From M55B129 sp964506505 (GTDB taxonomy: Bacteria; Bacillota; Dethiobacteria; DTU022): a stretch of DNA of 64,000 bases. The notes under the pieces were generated by a model. The model saw only the letters and a list, made by a program, of their open reading frames with translations. It was not told the origin of the DNA and made no database searches. Both the position numbers and the translations under genes were made by a program. The DNA is taken from the NCBI GenBank assembly GCA_964506505.1, contig CAZDKY010000007.1:1-64000 (forward strand), written 5' to 3'. Positions 34,081-43,231 of this stretch are shown here, one piece after another. Position 1 is the stretch's first letter, and each line of letters begins with the position of its first letter.

Positions 34081-35831
34081 TGCCACACCCCTTCACCAGC
34101 CCCGGTACGAGGCAGGGTAAACCAGACCCTTGTGCCAAAGTCCAGCCTGCTGGTTATCCAGATTGAACCTCCATGCGCTTGCACCACTTTGCGGGCGATG
34201 GAAAGTCCCAGGCCGGTGCCACCATAATCACGGCTCCTCGTCTTTTCAACCCTGTAAAAACGTTCGAAGATCCTTGGCAGCTCATTCTCGGGAATACCCC
34301 TACCGGTATCTTCTATCAATATTTTGATAAAATCTCCATCTTCCTCGGCACTCAGGGTGATTCTCCCATCCTGTGGAGTAAATTTTAACGCATTATTCAA
34401 TATATTTGTAAAAACACGCATTATCTTATCCCGGTCCACGAAGACCCTTGGAAAATTGTCTTTTATTGCCACTTCTATAAGGGTAGAAGAGGCACTTGCT
34501 TTTTGCCTGGTCTGTTCTACAGCTTCCAGGGCCAGCTCTTTCAGATTAACATCTTCCATATGCCAATCAACACGGGCTGAATCTATCTGTGATAGCACGA
34601 GAAGATCTTTAACCATACTGACCATCCGTTCAGTCTCGGAGGCCAGCACTCCCAGGAATCGTTGTCTTGTATCAGGTTCTTCATCCGCACCGTCAAGCAG
34701 TGTCTCAACGTAGCTTTTTACTGTAGCCAGCGGAGTCCTCAGCTCATGGGAAACATCAGCCACAAATTCCTCCTGGCGCCTGGTCAGTTCCCTTTCTCTG
34801 GTTACATCGTGGAGCACTATGAGAGTACCGTTAAGTTTGCCTTTCTCCACTTTAAAAGGCGCCACTTTTACCTGCATGGTGCAATCGGGATTATGGCTCG
34901 ACACCTCCGCGGTAAGCGGTTTCTGATCACGGATAAATTGCCTGGTTGCATACCGCCCTATAAGGCTGCGAAGCAAACTAAATCCCGCCCTTCTCTGCAA
35001 ATCAACTTTAAGATTTATAACTTTTAGTAATTGCCTGGCGGATGGATTAATCTGTATAAGGTGCCCTTTGCCGTCGAGTGCAACTACACCATCACTCATA
35101 TTGTTAATAATCGCTTCCACTTTACTCTTTTCCGAAGACATTTCATTAATCGTGCTGCTGAGTTGTTCGGCCAGATAATTGAATGTTTGTCCCAGAAGAC
35201 CTATTTCATCGGAAGTCTGGACTTTAATCTTCCGGGAATAATCTCCTCCGGCCATAAAATTAGCCTGATCAGTAACCTCTTTTATGGGCGAAGTAATAGT
35301 TCTGGTTAAAATAATCCCCAGGACAAAGCTAATCGCAAGAGCAATCCCAACACCGCTGAGCAGGATAATTTTTACCTCGTTCAAGGTACTGTCAACCGGC
35401 TTCAGAGAACCGCTGAGATACACAACTCCGAGGGTGTTACCTTCATCCTGGATAGGATATGCCAGGTAATACCGCCTTTCCTGGACAGCCGGATCATAAC
35501 GAATCGTATCACTCAGGTGACCGGTCAGAGCCCTTATGATTTCATCACGGATCAAGCGGCGTCCAAGCAGCGCCTGGCGTCCGGAGGTGCCGACAATATT
35601 GGCATAGTTATCCAGGATAGTAATTTCCATATCATGCAGATCCCTGAATTCACGAGTTAAACGAACACTTTCCTCGCTCCACATCTGTCCTTCTCCCAGG
35701 CCGGGTTCAACAAAAGCAGACAATAACCTGGCCTGGTTTTCAAGGCTCTCCTTGTAATTATGCAAATAATACTCTTCCAGTGAATGGACCAGATATACGC
35801 TGATCAGCTGCAGGGAAAAAAGGATAAGCAT
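34077..35831 (-). CDS. walK: Cell-wall sensor histidine kinase WalK
   Basis: 584 residues from the first ATG. Order: membrane helix 1, extracellular sensor, helix 2 (about 150-172), HAMP, PAS (about 238-340), HisKA with phospho-His in VADVSHELRTPLATVKSY, and HATPase with GTGLGLSIARKVVQAHGG. The conserved family N-terminus (NSLQWKIIFIYL) lies upstream of this ATG, in frame to 35873, but that stretch has no ATG, GTG or TTG. True initiation may be at an ATA or ATT codon near 35871-35873, after GGAGGG within walR. It phosphorylates WalR to control cell-wall turnover. Confidence 0.93.
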   Translation of the reverse strand: MLILFSLQLISVYLVHSLEEYYLHNYKESLENQARLLSAFVEPGLGEGQMWSEESVRLTREFRDLHDMEITILDNYANIVGTSGRQALLGRRLIRDEIIRALTGHLSDTIRYDPAVQERRYYLAYPIQDEGNTLGVVYLSGSLKPVDSTLNEVKIILLSGVGIALAISFVLGIILTRTITSPIKEVTDQANFMAGGDYSRKIKVQTSDEIGLLGQTFNYLAEQLSSTINEMSSEKSKVEAIINNMSDGVVALDGKGHLIQINPSARQLLKVINLKVDLQRRAGFSLLRSLIGRYATRQFIRDQKPLTAEVSSHNPDCTMQVKVAPFKVEKGKLNGTLIVLHDVTRERELTRRQEEFVADVSHELRTPLATVKSYVETLLDGADEEPDTRQRFLGVLASETERMVSMVKDLLVLSQIDSARVDWHMEDVNLKELALEAVEQTRQKASASSTLIEVAIKDNFPRVFVDRDKIMRVFTNILNNALKFTPQDGRITLSAEEDGDFIKILIEDTGRGIPENELPRIFERFYRVEKTRSRDYGGTGLGLSIARKVVQAHGGSIWITSRLDFGTRVWFTLPRTGAGEGVWQ

Positions 35832-35865
35832 AAGGTATATGAAAATAATTTTCCACTGGAGGCTG

Positions 35866-36570
35866 TTAAATATTTTCCCTCCGTCTGAAATAATAGCCCA
35901 CTCCTCTTTTAGTATGGATATAGTCGGGTTTTGCCGGATTGTTTTCTAATTTTTCACGCAGCCTGCGAATGGTAACATCCACCGTTCTCTCATCACCAAT
36001 GTAATCATAACCCCAGACCTGATCTAAAAGCTGCTCACGGCTAAATACATAACCCGGTTTCTTGATCAGATAAACAAGCAAATTATACTCTTTGATGGTC
36101 AGTTCAACTGGCTCTCCCTGGTTATAAACCTGGACTTCCCCCTGATCTACAATTATCGTACCGAAAACAATCCTGCTATTTTCTGAATCAGCCTTGTTCT
36201 CTTTCATTTGAGTACGCCTTAAAATTGCCTTAACCCTGGCCGTTACCTCACGGGCACTGAACGGTTTGGTAACATAATCATCTGCTCCCAGTTCCAGCCC
36301 GATAACCTTATCCATCTCGAGCTCTTTCGCTGTGAGCATTATAATGGGGATATCATGGCTGGAGCGAATTTCTTTACAGACAGTAAAACCGTCTTTGCGG
36401 GGCAGCATAATGTCAAGAATAATTAAATCGGGATTCTCCGCTTCCACCTGCAGAAGAGCCTCTTCTCCGTTAAAGGCAGTCACTACTCTGTAACCTTCTT
36501 TTTCAAGATTGTACTGCAGGATATCTACGATCGGTTTTTCATCATCCACAACTAAAATTTTATTTATCAA
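35866..36570 (-). CDS. walR: Response regulator WalR (OmpR family)
   Basis: 234 residues. Receiver domain with ILVVDDEKPIVDIL, phospho-acceptor Asp in LIILDIMLPRKDGF, and Lys in DYVTKPFSARE. C-terminal winged helix with VWGYDYIGDERTVDVTIRRL. Start is TTG after a GGGG run. It is first gene of walRKHI-murA(-htrA). Confidence 0.96.
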   Translation of the reverse strand: MINKILVVDDEKPIVDILQYNLEKEGYRVVTAFNGEEALLQVEAENPDLIILDIMLPRKDGFTVCKEIRSSHDIPIIMLTAKELEMDKVIGLELGADDYVTKPFSAREVTARVKAILRRTQMKENKADSENSRIVFGTIIVDQGEVQVYNQGEPVELTIKEYNLLVYLIKKPGYVFSREQLLDQVWGYDYIGDERTVDVTIRRLREKLENNPAKPDYIHTKRGVGYYFRRRENI

Positions 36571-36672
36571 TGTTTACAACCCCGTTTAATAAATTAACAT
36601 AAGGCATTCGCCTTTGCTTGATTCAATCCCTGCATGCTCAGGAAACCTGTTATACAGACAGAAAAATAAAAC

Positions 36673-36698
36673 AGCCCTTCTTCTGTTGAAGAAGGGCT
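36673..36698 (-). terminator. Intrinsic terminator after the G5/M23 peptidase gene
   Basis: On the minus strand AGCCCTTCTTC, loop AACA, GAAGAAGGGCT, then GTTTTATTTTTC. An 11-bp perfect stem with a T-rich tail, 18 nt past the stop codon. It isolates the upstream peptidase gene from walR. Confidence 0.88.
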
Positions 36699-36716
36699 AT
36701 CGTGAGACAATAACTT

Positions 36717-38246
36717 TTATGGGCGGAAAAATTGCAGGGGATCTATCGGTTCATGCTGATAATAGGCATGCCATTCACCGGTTCCATCATCCACGCGAAC
36801 TTCAAAATGCAAATGCGGACCGGTGGAACGACCGGTTGATCCAAGCAGGGCAATCACATCTCCCTGATTGACCTGATCTCCCTTTTGGACTAAATTTTCA
36901 CTGTTATGCAGATAAAGGGTCCAATAAACACCATGGTATATAATGATATAATTACCCTGTGAACCTCCGTGTCCTGAAAACCAGACTACACCGCTGTCAG
37001 CTGCAAGCACTCCGGTGCCCATTGGAGCATTAATGTCAATCCCGGTATGCCAGGAACTAAAACCCCTGCCTGGAGTTACTTCACCACGGCTGGCGACCGG
37101 CCAGACGAACTGCCCTTCTCCGATGGATGGCACTTTAGCCATTCCCTGGGTTATTACCTGGGGCACAGGTTCATCAATGATCGTTTCTTCAAGCTTGGTC
37201 CGCATTACTTCAACACCGTTTTCCAGAGTCAAATGATAGACAATTTCTTTTAAACCCTCTTTGCCCGGTGTTGTTACATCACTTTGAACAACCCACATTT
37301 CATCATCATAGATATATTCCACTGAAAAAGGAATTGGTTCATATACTGTTATTTCTTCAATTACCTTAACGTGGACCCCATCAATCTCGTTCATTTTTTG
37401 TTCCTGCATCTCAGCATCCAAACGTTCAATTTTGGGGGTATTATTGGAATAAGCTGGCACGGGTAATGGTGTTTCGTCGGATGGTACTTCATCATCTTCG
37501 CTTTCTATTCCCGTATAGCGGCTTTCAAGGGCGATCCTGTCTTCAGCCCTGGCTGCTAAATAAACACCCGTTAAAGTATCTTCTTTGCTGTTTTCCACCA
37601 GCAAATCGACTACCTCATCGGCACTGCATATACTGTCAGGAGCAGCCGAACATTTTTTCAGGTCCAGTTCTTCCACAACAAAAGCCTCAAGGACTCGGCC
37701 GCTTCCGCTTGTCCGAGTAAAAGAGGCGGTCAGAGAATCAACAATCAAATCAAGTTCTTTCTCAGAGGAGACAGCAGCAACAGGTCTACCGTCCACGGTG
37801 ACCATATAAGCATCGACAGCCAGGTTAAGATGGCGGCGAATAAATTCACGGACCGCTTCTGAATCAGGTTCACTTTCAGGCCTGAATTCTCGAATTAAGG
37901 AAATATTGTTTTCCGCCTCTAGCGGCATGTCGTACAGCTCACCACAGCGATAGGTTATTTCCTCTATATAACTTTCAATTTCATCAGCATCCCTGACCAC
38001 TCCCACTTCAACAAAACCCGCTTCCTGATCATCAAGAACGACTACGCATACATAATTCTCCAGGTAAACATGAATCCCCAGTAATAAAATCACTGCAATG
38101 GCAGCGCCCATAATAAAGTGATAGCTCTCCATAGTAAAGGCGGTCAGCATTTCTTGCAGTCGATTATAAAACTGCCTTAGTCTGGCAGTTATATTAAACC
38201 TGGGTTGTTTCCCAGCGGGTACTCTATGAACAGTATTTGAATTCAT
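36717..38246 (-). CDS. Membrane-anchored G5-domain M23 peptidase
   Basis: 509 residues. Basic N-terminus, one membrane helix (about 45-65), a long unrecognised middle, a G5 domain (about 310-390, with VEYIYDDEMWVVQSDVTTPG), and a C-terminal LytM/M23 domain. Zinc site: H and D in SWHTGIDINAP and the HLHFE motif. It likely cuts or remodels peptidoglycan cross-bridges outside the cell. The start at 38246 has AGGAA upstream. It has its own promoter and terminator, and neighbours the WalRK system that governs such enzymes. Confidence 0.88.
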   Translation of the reverse strand: MNSNTVHRVPAGKQPRFNITARLRQFYNRLQEMLTAFTMESYHFIMGAAIAVILLLGIHVYLENYVCVVVLDDQEAGFVEVGVVRDADEIESYIEEITYRCGELYDMPLEAENNISLIREFRPESEPDSEAVREFIRRHLNLAVDAYMVTVDGRPVAAVSSEKELDLIVDSLTASFTRTSGSGRVLEAFVVEELDLKKCSAAPDSICSADEVVDLLVENSKEDTLTGVYLAARAEDRIALESRYTGIESEDDEVPSDETPLPVPAYSNNTPKIERLDAEMQEQKMNEIDGVHVKVIEEITVYEPIPFSVEYIYDDEMWVVQSDVTTPGKEGLKEIVYHLTLENGVEVMRTKLEETIIDEPVPQVITQGMAKVPSIGEGQFVWPVASRGEVTPGRGFSSWHTGIDINAPMGTGVLAADSGVVWFSGHGGSQGNYIIIYHGVYWTLYLHNSENLVQKGDQVNQGDVIALLGSTGRSTGPHLHFEVRVDDGTGEWHAYYQHEPIDPLQFFRP

Positions 38247-38283
38247 TGCAATAGATTCCTTTCCTGAATCAATCCGGCAGTTT

Positions 38284-38312
38284 AGTATACCGGCTTTCCA
38301 GAATTGGATCAA
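38284..38312 (-). promoter_or_regulatory. Sigma-A promoter of the G5/M23 peptidase
   Basis: TTGATC (38307-38312) and TATACT (38284-38289) on the minus strand with 17 bp spacing, about 38 nt upstream of the start codon. Confidence 0.7.
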
Positions 38313-38480
38313 GCCTTGAAATAACATACTATAACCATTAACAAAAACTATAACAATGGAACATTCGCCAAAAAACGAAAAAAACCTTTTTAAGAACCGT
38401 TATTACTGTTTTAACAGCCTTAACATGGAGCTTGCGGGATTAAGAAACCTTTACTTTTCACAGTTTGTCTAATTATAAAC

Positions 38481-39866
38481 TTAAATACGCTGCGCTATTT
38501 CTCTAGCCGCGATAAGACCGGTAGCAGAAGATTGAATCAAACCCCGGGTAATCCCGGCCCCGTCACCGATTGCAAAAAGGTTTTTAACCTCTGTTTCAAG
38601 ATTATCGTTAAGTCTAAGACGATAAGAATAAAATTTAACTTCTACCCCATAAAGAAGAGTATGACGTGTATTAACCCCGGGCACAAGCTTCTCCAGTGCT
38701 TCAAGCATTTCAATTATCGCTACCAGGTAGCGATAAGGTAAAACCAAACTTAAATCACCGGGAGTAGCTTCTTCAAGAGTAGGACGCACCAGACCACGGT
38801 TAATACGCTCCCGTGTTGAGCGTCGTCCGGTCAAAAGGTCACCCAGGCGCTGGACAATTACTCCGTCACCAAGCATATTGGCCAGACTGGCAATGTAACG
38901 CCCATAACGGATGGGCTCTTTGAATGGATAAGTAAAAGATTTACTGACCAGCAAAGCAAAATTAGTATTATCGGTCTTCCTTTCAGCATAGCTGTGACCG
39001 TTTACCGTAATTAATCCTTCGTTATTCTCAGTAACTACCACTCCGTAAGGATTCATACAAAAAGTACGAATTCGATCATCGAAATGGCTGGTAAAATAAA
39101 TCAATTTTGATTCATATATTTTATCGGTAAGCGTGTCCATGATTACCGAAGGGACTTCTACTCTTACGCCTATATCTACGGGATTGTTGGAGCTATTCAA
39201 ACCAAGTCTGGTGGATTCACGTTGCATCCATTCTGAACCGGCCCTGCCGGGGCCGCATATCACAAAATCTGCGGCAATAAAATCGCCGCTTGCAAGAAGA
39301 ATCCCATTAATTACACCGTTTTCAGCACTAAGTTCTGCAACAGCTGAATCCATCATTATATCGATTTTATCAACCAGTGCCTCATACATATTCTTAAGAA
39401 TGCGGTAACAGTTTTCCGTTCCCAGGTGCCGGATCATTGCCGGAATGAGGCTAAGTCCAGCAGCTACTGAGCGCCTTTCAATATCTTTGATTGCTGCTTT
39501 ATCGGTGCCATAAACCTTTTGCGGTGCACCAAATGACAGATAAATACCGTCAACCTCTTCAATAAGACGCCTGACAATTTTCTGATCGATGAGATCGTTT
39601 AAAAACCCGCCAAAATCTGCAGTCAGGGTCAGCTTGCCGTCGCTAAATGCACCGGCACCACCCCAACCGCAGGTTGTAGTACTGGGTTCACAGCGCAGAC
39701 AGCGGCCGTAATCTCCCTGTGTCTTACAGCTGCGTTTCTCAAGCGCAGGACCTTTATCAACAATTAATATACTGGCTTTAGTTTTTGCCGACAGTTCGAG
39801 TGCAGCGAATATGCCGGACGGTCCTGCCCCTATAATAACAACATCATATTTTTGCCTTAACGACAA
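38481..39866 (-). CDS. COG2509 FAD-dependent oxidoreductase
   Basis: 461 residues. N-terminal dinucleotide-binding motif DVVIIGAGPSGIFAALEL. A cysteine-bearing segment follows (CKTQGDYGRCLRC and TTTCGWGGAGAFSDGKL), and a C-terminal flavin motif LFAIGDGAGITRGLIQSSATG. This matches uncharacterised NAD(FAD)-utilising dehydrogenases. It starts at TTG, 2 nt after the dnaB stop, so it is cotranscribed with dnaB. The substrate is unknown. In Bacillus purA stands near this place. Confidence 0.85.
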   Translation of the reverse strand: MSLRQKYDVVIIGAGPSGIFAALELSAKTKASILIVDKGPALEKRSCKTQGDYGRCLRCEPSTTTCGWGGAGAFSDGKLTLTADFGGFLNDLIDQKIVRRLIEEVDGIYLSFGAPQKVYGTDKAAIKDIERRSVAAGLSLIPAMIRHLGTENCYRILKNMYEALVDKIDIMMDSAVAELSAENGVINGILLASGDFIAADFVICGPGRAGSEWMQRESTRLGLNSSNNPVDIGVRVEVPSVIMDTLTDKIYESKLIYFTSHFDDRIRTFCMNPYGVVVTENNEGLITVNGHSYAERKTDNTNFALLVSKSFTYPFKEPIRYGRYIASLANMLGDGVIVQRLGDLLTGRRSTRERINRGLVRPTLEEATPGDLSLVLPYRYLVAIIEMLEALEKLVPGVNTRHTLLYGVEVKFYSYRLRLNDNLETEVKNLFAIGDGAGITRGLIQSSATGLIAAREIAQRI

Positions 39867-39868
39867 AG

Positions 39869-41215
39869 TTACCCTTCTTCCTTGATTGATTCCCGGGCTA
39901 CATTAGCAAATTTTGTAAATTTATCGAGGAAATAAAGCTCCGTCAACCCGGTCGGGCCGTTACGCTGCTTGGCAATGCTGATCTCGGCAATATTACCTTT
40001 TTCAGTATCTTTGTTGTAATAAGATTCGCGGTAAATAAACATTACAACATCGGCATTTGCCTCAATGCCGCCCGATTCCATCAAATCACTAAGGATAGGA
40101 CGTCGATCGGGTCTTTTTTCAACAGCACGGCTAAGCTGGGAAAGAGCCACTACTGGAACCTCAAGTTCCTTGGCCAGTGCTTTAAGGGCTCTGGAAATTT
40201 CTGATAATTCCTGCTGCCTGCTTTCAGCTCTACTGAAACCGCGCATAAGCTGAAGGTAATCGACAAAAATGGCATCAAGCTTCTTTTCCGCTTTTAAACG
40301 GCGCGCTTTGGCTCTTACTTCCATAACCGACAGTGATGCGGTATCGTCGATATAAAGAGGAGCTTCGCTTAGCGGTCCGACAGCTCTGGTCAGTTTGTGC
40401 CATTCATCCTGGCTCAGGAAACCCCTTCTCATATTCTGTGCATCAACCTGTGATTCGGCACAGAGCAATCGTTGGGCCAGTTGTTCCTTTGACATCTCCA
40501 TGCTGAAAAATGCCGTTGCTTTTTTTTCCCGCACAGCAATCTGCTGAGCCATATTCAGAGCCAGAGTAGTTTTACCCATACTCGGACGGGCCGCTATAAC
40601 GACAAGATCAGAATTCTGCAGTCCCGAAGTAAGTCTGTCAAGGTCCATGAAACCTGTTGAAAGACCGGTAACTCCTTTTTTTTCGTCGTACAGTTTCTCA
40701 ATCCGATCAAACGCCTGAACCAGAACATCTTTCAGTGATGCAAAACCCTGGTGTTTACCGCGGCGCCCTATTTCGAAAATTAGTTGTTCAGCTTCATCAA
40801 GAAATTCATCAACGTTGGGAGGCGAATCAAAACTGCGGGTTACTATACCGGTTGCTGCCTGAATAAGCGAACGCAAAATTGCTTTTTCGCGGACTATCTG
40901 AGAATGATAACGCACATTGGCAGCAGTGGGTACACTATTGGCAAGGCTTACAAGATAAGTCCTTCCCCCGATTTCATCCAGGCATTGCCTGCGCTGAAGC
41001 TCCTCCGATAAAGTTACTATATCTACCGGTTCCCCTCTCTCACTTAAACCGATTATCCCGGCAAAAATTTTCTGGTGGGCGGTAGAGTAAAAGTCCTCGT
41101 CAGTCAAAAGCTCTGCAGCGGCGAATATTGCCTCTTTATCAATAATCATCGAACCGAGGACTGATTGCTCAGCATCCTTGCTCTGAGGAGGAACTCTGTC
41201 GCTGATTACAACCAC
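39869..41215 (-). CDS. dnaB: Replicative DNA helicase DnaB
   Basis: 448 residues. N-terminal helical domain (PPQSKDAEQSVLGSMI), linker, and RecA-like motor with Walker A in AARPSMGKTTLALNMA and Walker B in LDAIFVDYLQLM. It unwinds DNA at the fork. No intein is present. Start is GTG. It follows rplI by 25 nt. Confidence 0.96.
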   Translation of the reverse strand: MVVISDRVPPQSKDAEQSVLGSMIIDKEAIFAAAELLTDEDFYSTAHQKIFAGIIGLSERGEPVDIVTLSEELQRRQCLDEIGGRTYLVSLANSVPTAANVRYHSQIVREKAILRSLIQAATGIVTRSFDSPPNVDEFLDEAEQLIFEIGRRGKHQGFASLKDVLVQAFDRIEKLYDEKKGVTGLSTGFMDLDRLTSGLQNSDLVVIAARPSMGKTTLALNMAQQIAVREKKATAFFSMEMSKEQLAQRLLCAESQVDAQNMRRGFLSQDEWHKLTRAVGPLSEAPLYIDDTASLSVMEVRAKARRLKAEKKLDAIFVDYLQLMRGFSRAESRQQELSEISRALKALAKELEVPVVALSQLSRAVEKRPDRRPILSDLMESGGIEANADVVMFIYRESYYNKDTEKGNIAEISIAKQRNGPTGLTELYFLDKFTKFANVARESIKEEG

Positions 41216-41240
41216 TTCAAATCCGCCCCTTCCCGAATTA

Positions 41241-41687
41241 TTATTCGTCTTTCTCGACTACAATTTTTAATTCCGCTGTAATACCCTGATGCAGTTTAAC
41301 ATTGGCAATGTGCGGACCGACACTTTTTATCGGTTCCGGGAATTCAATTTTCTTTTTATCTACTTCAACACCAATGTCAGACAGTTTTCCGGCAACATCA
41401 GCAGAAGTAACCGAGCCAAACAGCCTCCCACCATCACCAGCCGGCATTTTAAAAATTATGACCTGACCGGATACCTTTTCAGCCTGATGACTGGCTTCTT
41501 CTTCCAGTTGTCGATTGACGGCTTCTTCTCTTTGCTTCTGTTTTTCCCATTCACGTAACTTCTGCGGGGTAGCTTCAACAGCCATTTTCCTGGGGAGAAG
41601 GTGATTACGGGCATAACCGGGGGCTACATCCTTGATTTCTCCTTTTTCCCCAAGGTTAGGTACATCCTGTTGAAGGATTATTTTCAT
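41241..41687 (-). CDS. rplI: 50S ribosomal protein L9
   Basis: 148 residues. The L9 signature GEIKDVAPGYARNHLLP is near the N-terminus, then a connecting helix (about 40-75) and C-terminal domain. The ATG at 41687 has AAAGGAGTG upstream. An upstream in-frame extension to 41783 has no family match. Confidence 0.96.
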   Translation of the reverse strand: MKIILQQDVPNLGEKGEIKDVAPGYARNHLLPRKMAVEATPQKLREWEKQKQREEAVNRQLEEEASHQAEKVSGQVIIFKMPAGDGGRLFGSVTSADVAGKLSDIGVEVDKKKIEFPEPIKSVGPHIANVKLHQGITAELKIVVEKDE

Positions 41688-41789
41688 AGCTAAATCACTC
41701 CTTTTGGCCAATCTCGATTGGATGACAGGGTTAGAATTCAAACCTGCCTTCCCCTCAGTTAGTTCTCTTCCAGTTCCCTGCACTCCTGC

Positions 41790-41831
41790 AAAAAAAGAGC
41801 GGCTACCGGAATGTTAAACCCGGCACCGCTA
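41790..41831 (-). terminator. Terminator between rpsR and rplI
   Basis: On the minus strand AGCGG-TG-CCGG, a 10-nt loop, CCGG-TAG-CCGCT, then CTTTTTTT. An interrupted stem with a small internal loop and a strong U-tract. It should at least reduce read-through from the rpsF-ssb-rpsR genes into rplI-dnaB. Confidence 0.8.
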
Positions 41832-41859
41832 CTTTTGTGAATATAAAATTTAACTGATC

Positions 41860-42093
41860 TTACTCCGCGGTAAAAGGAAGCAGTGCCATTATCCTGGCTC
41901 TTTTGATCGCCCGGGTCAACTGGCGTTGATGACGGGCGCAATTTCCGGAAATGCGACGCGGCAGAACTTTACCTCGTTCCGTAATAAAACGTTTTAACTT
42001 TTCATACTGCTTATAATCCACATTGTCTATTTTTTCAACACAAAAGCTACAAATTTTCTTTTTAGGTTTCCTACCTTTGTCTCTTCTCATCAT
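41860..42093 (-). CDS. rpsR: 30S ribosomal protein S18 (zinc-ribbon form)
   Basis: 77 residues. Conserved KQYEKLKRFITERGKVLPRR and ARHQRQLTRAIKRARIMALLP. CSFC near the N-terminus with a later C and H in NCARHQ suggests the zinc-binding C+ form. Ribosome binding site GGAGGGTGAT. It lies 15 nt after ssb. Confidence 0.96.
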   Translation of the reverse strand: MMRRDKGRKPKKKICSFCVEKIDNVDYKQYEKLKRFITERGKVLPRRISGNCARHQRQLTRAIKRARIMALLPFTAE

Positions 42094-42108
42094 ATCACCC
42101 TCCTTTCA

Positions 42109-42516
42109 CTAGAAAGGAACATCATCCTCGCTGATGTCATTGTTTTCAGAACCGCTTTCATCAAAATCATCGTTTTTATCTTTGTCGGTTCCCCCACCCT
42201 TATCCAAAAATCGCACATCATTGGCTACTACTTCAGCCACTTTTCGCCTAACACCCTGGCTATCGTCATAAGATCTTATTTGCAGGCGGCCTGTAGCTGC
42301 AGCCATACTGCCTTTTTTTAGATAATTAGCACAGTTTTCTGCCAGTTTGCGCCAGGTTACAACATTGATGAAGTCTGTATCTCTTTCACCCTGCTGATTG
42401 GTAAAAGGACGATTAACAGCAAGGGTAAACGTCGACACAGGTACTCCATTGCCCGGAGTATAACGGAGCTCAGGATCCCGGGTCAAGCGGCCGATTAGAA
42501 CCACCATGTTAAGCAT
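42109..42516 (-). CDS. ssb: Single-stranded DNA-binding protein
   Basis: 135 residues. OB fold (MLNMVVLIGRLTRDPELRYT through NFTINVVTWRKLAENC-like region), an acidic linker, and the C-terminal partner-binding tip DDVPF. It is shorter than Bacillus SsbA (172), with a short linker. It lies between rpsF and rpsR as in most Firmicutes. Confidence 0.95.
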   Translation of the reverse strand: MLNMVVLIGRLTRDPELRYTPGNGVPVSTFTLAVNRPFTNQQGERDTDFINVVTWRKLAENCANYLKKGSMAAATGRLQIRSYDDSQGVRRKVAEVVANDVRFLDKGGGTDKDKNDDFDESGSENNDISEDDVPF

Positions 42517-42559
42517 GACAAAATCGCCCTCACTTAAAATAATATTTAATCAAATCTGC

Positions 42560-43036
42560 TTAGTCAGTCTTTTCCTCTTCTTCCAACTGGTCAGCTGTTC
42601 CCTCAGCCGGTTGCTCGGTTGTTTCCGAAGTTGGCTGTTCGTCTTTACTTACTTCTGATTCTTCACCGGCCGGTTTTTCTTCTTCTGCTGCGACATCCTC
42701 AACTTCTCCAGCCGGTACATGTTCTTCTCCACCGATAGCGTCCAGATCGCTCTTATCGGCGGACACAATCATGAAACGTATTATGGCATCTGTAACCCGA
42801 AAATAATGTTCGACCTCCGGGATTATGGTTCCCGGAGCATCAAAGTAGACGAGATAGTAGTGCCCTTCCCTGTGCTTGTTGATTTCGTAAGCAAGTTTTC
42901 GTTTGTGCCAGTCTACAACCTTAGTAACCGAACCACCATTTTTTGTAATGGTTTCCTCTAAATTGTTCAATACTTCAGTTTCTTCTTCCGATTCCATATC
43001 GGGTCGTAAGATCAGCATGTTTTCGTATAGTCCCAC
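42560..43036 (-). CDS. rpsF: 30S ribosomal protein S6 with long acidic tail
   Basis: 158 residues. The first 100 are standard S6 (YENMLILRPDMESEE, VTKVVDWHKRKLAYEI, HYYLVYFDAPG). Residues 101-158 form an extra Glu/Asp-rich tail (22 acidic of 58), predicted disordered. The GTG at 43036 has GGGAGGTGAT upstream and gives the usual N-terminus. It starts the rpsF-ssb-rpsR operon from a good promoter. Confidence 0.95.
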   Translation of the reverse strand: MGLYENMLILRPDMESEEETEVLNNLEETITKNGGSVTKVVDWHKRKLAYEINKHREGHYYLVYFDAPGTIIPEVEHYFRVTDAIIRFMIVSADKSDLDAIGGEEHVPAGEVEDVAAEEEKPAGEESEVSKDEQPTSETTEQPAEGTADQLEEEEKTD

Positions 43037-43094
43037 TCTTATCACCTCCCTCTGGACTGATGGCCCCTTTGCGGAGCAGGGATTTACCTGAAAC

Positions 43095-43123
43095 ATGATA
43101 GCATATTTACTACAGCGGGGCAA
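43095..43123 (-). promoter_or_regulatory. Promoter of the rpsF operon
   Basis: TTGCCC (43118-43123) and TATCAT (43095-43100) on the minus strand with 17 bp spacing and an extended TGC before the -10. About 60 nt upstream of rpsF. Confidence 0.7.
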
Positions 43124-43231
43124 GCCAGCTAAAACAAGGTTTCTACCTTTTTCTCTAAATTCGATCTACTTTTAGCACTCTTAATATTTTGTTATAATGA
43201 AAATATACTGGCGAAGGGAAACAACTGCCAA

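Noticed and set aside
43164..43172. TTAGCACTC, one half of a CIRCE heat-shock operator
   Set aside because: The matching half GAGTGCTAA is not found 9 bp away, and no chaperone gene is near.
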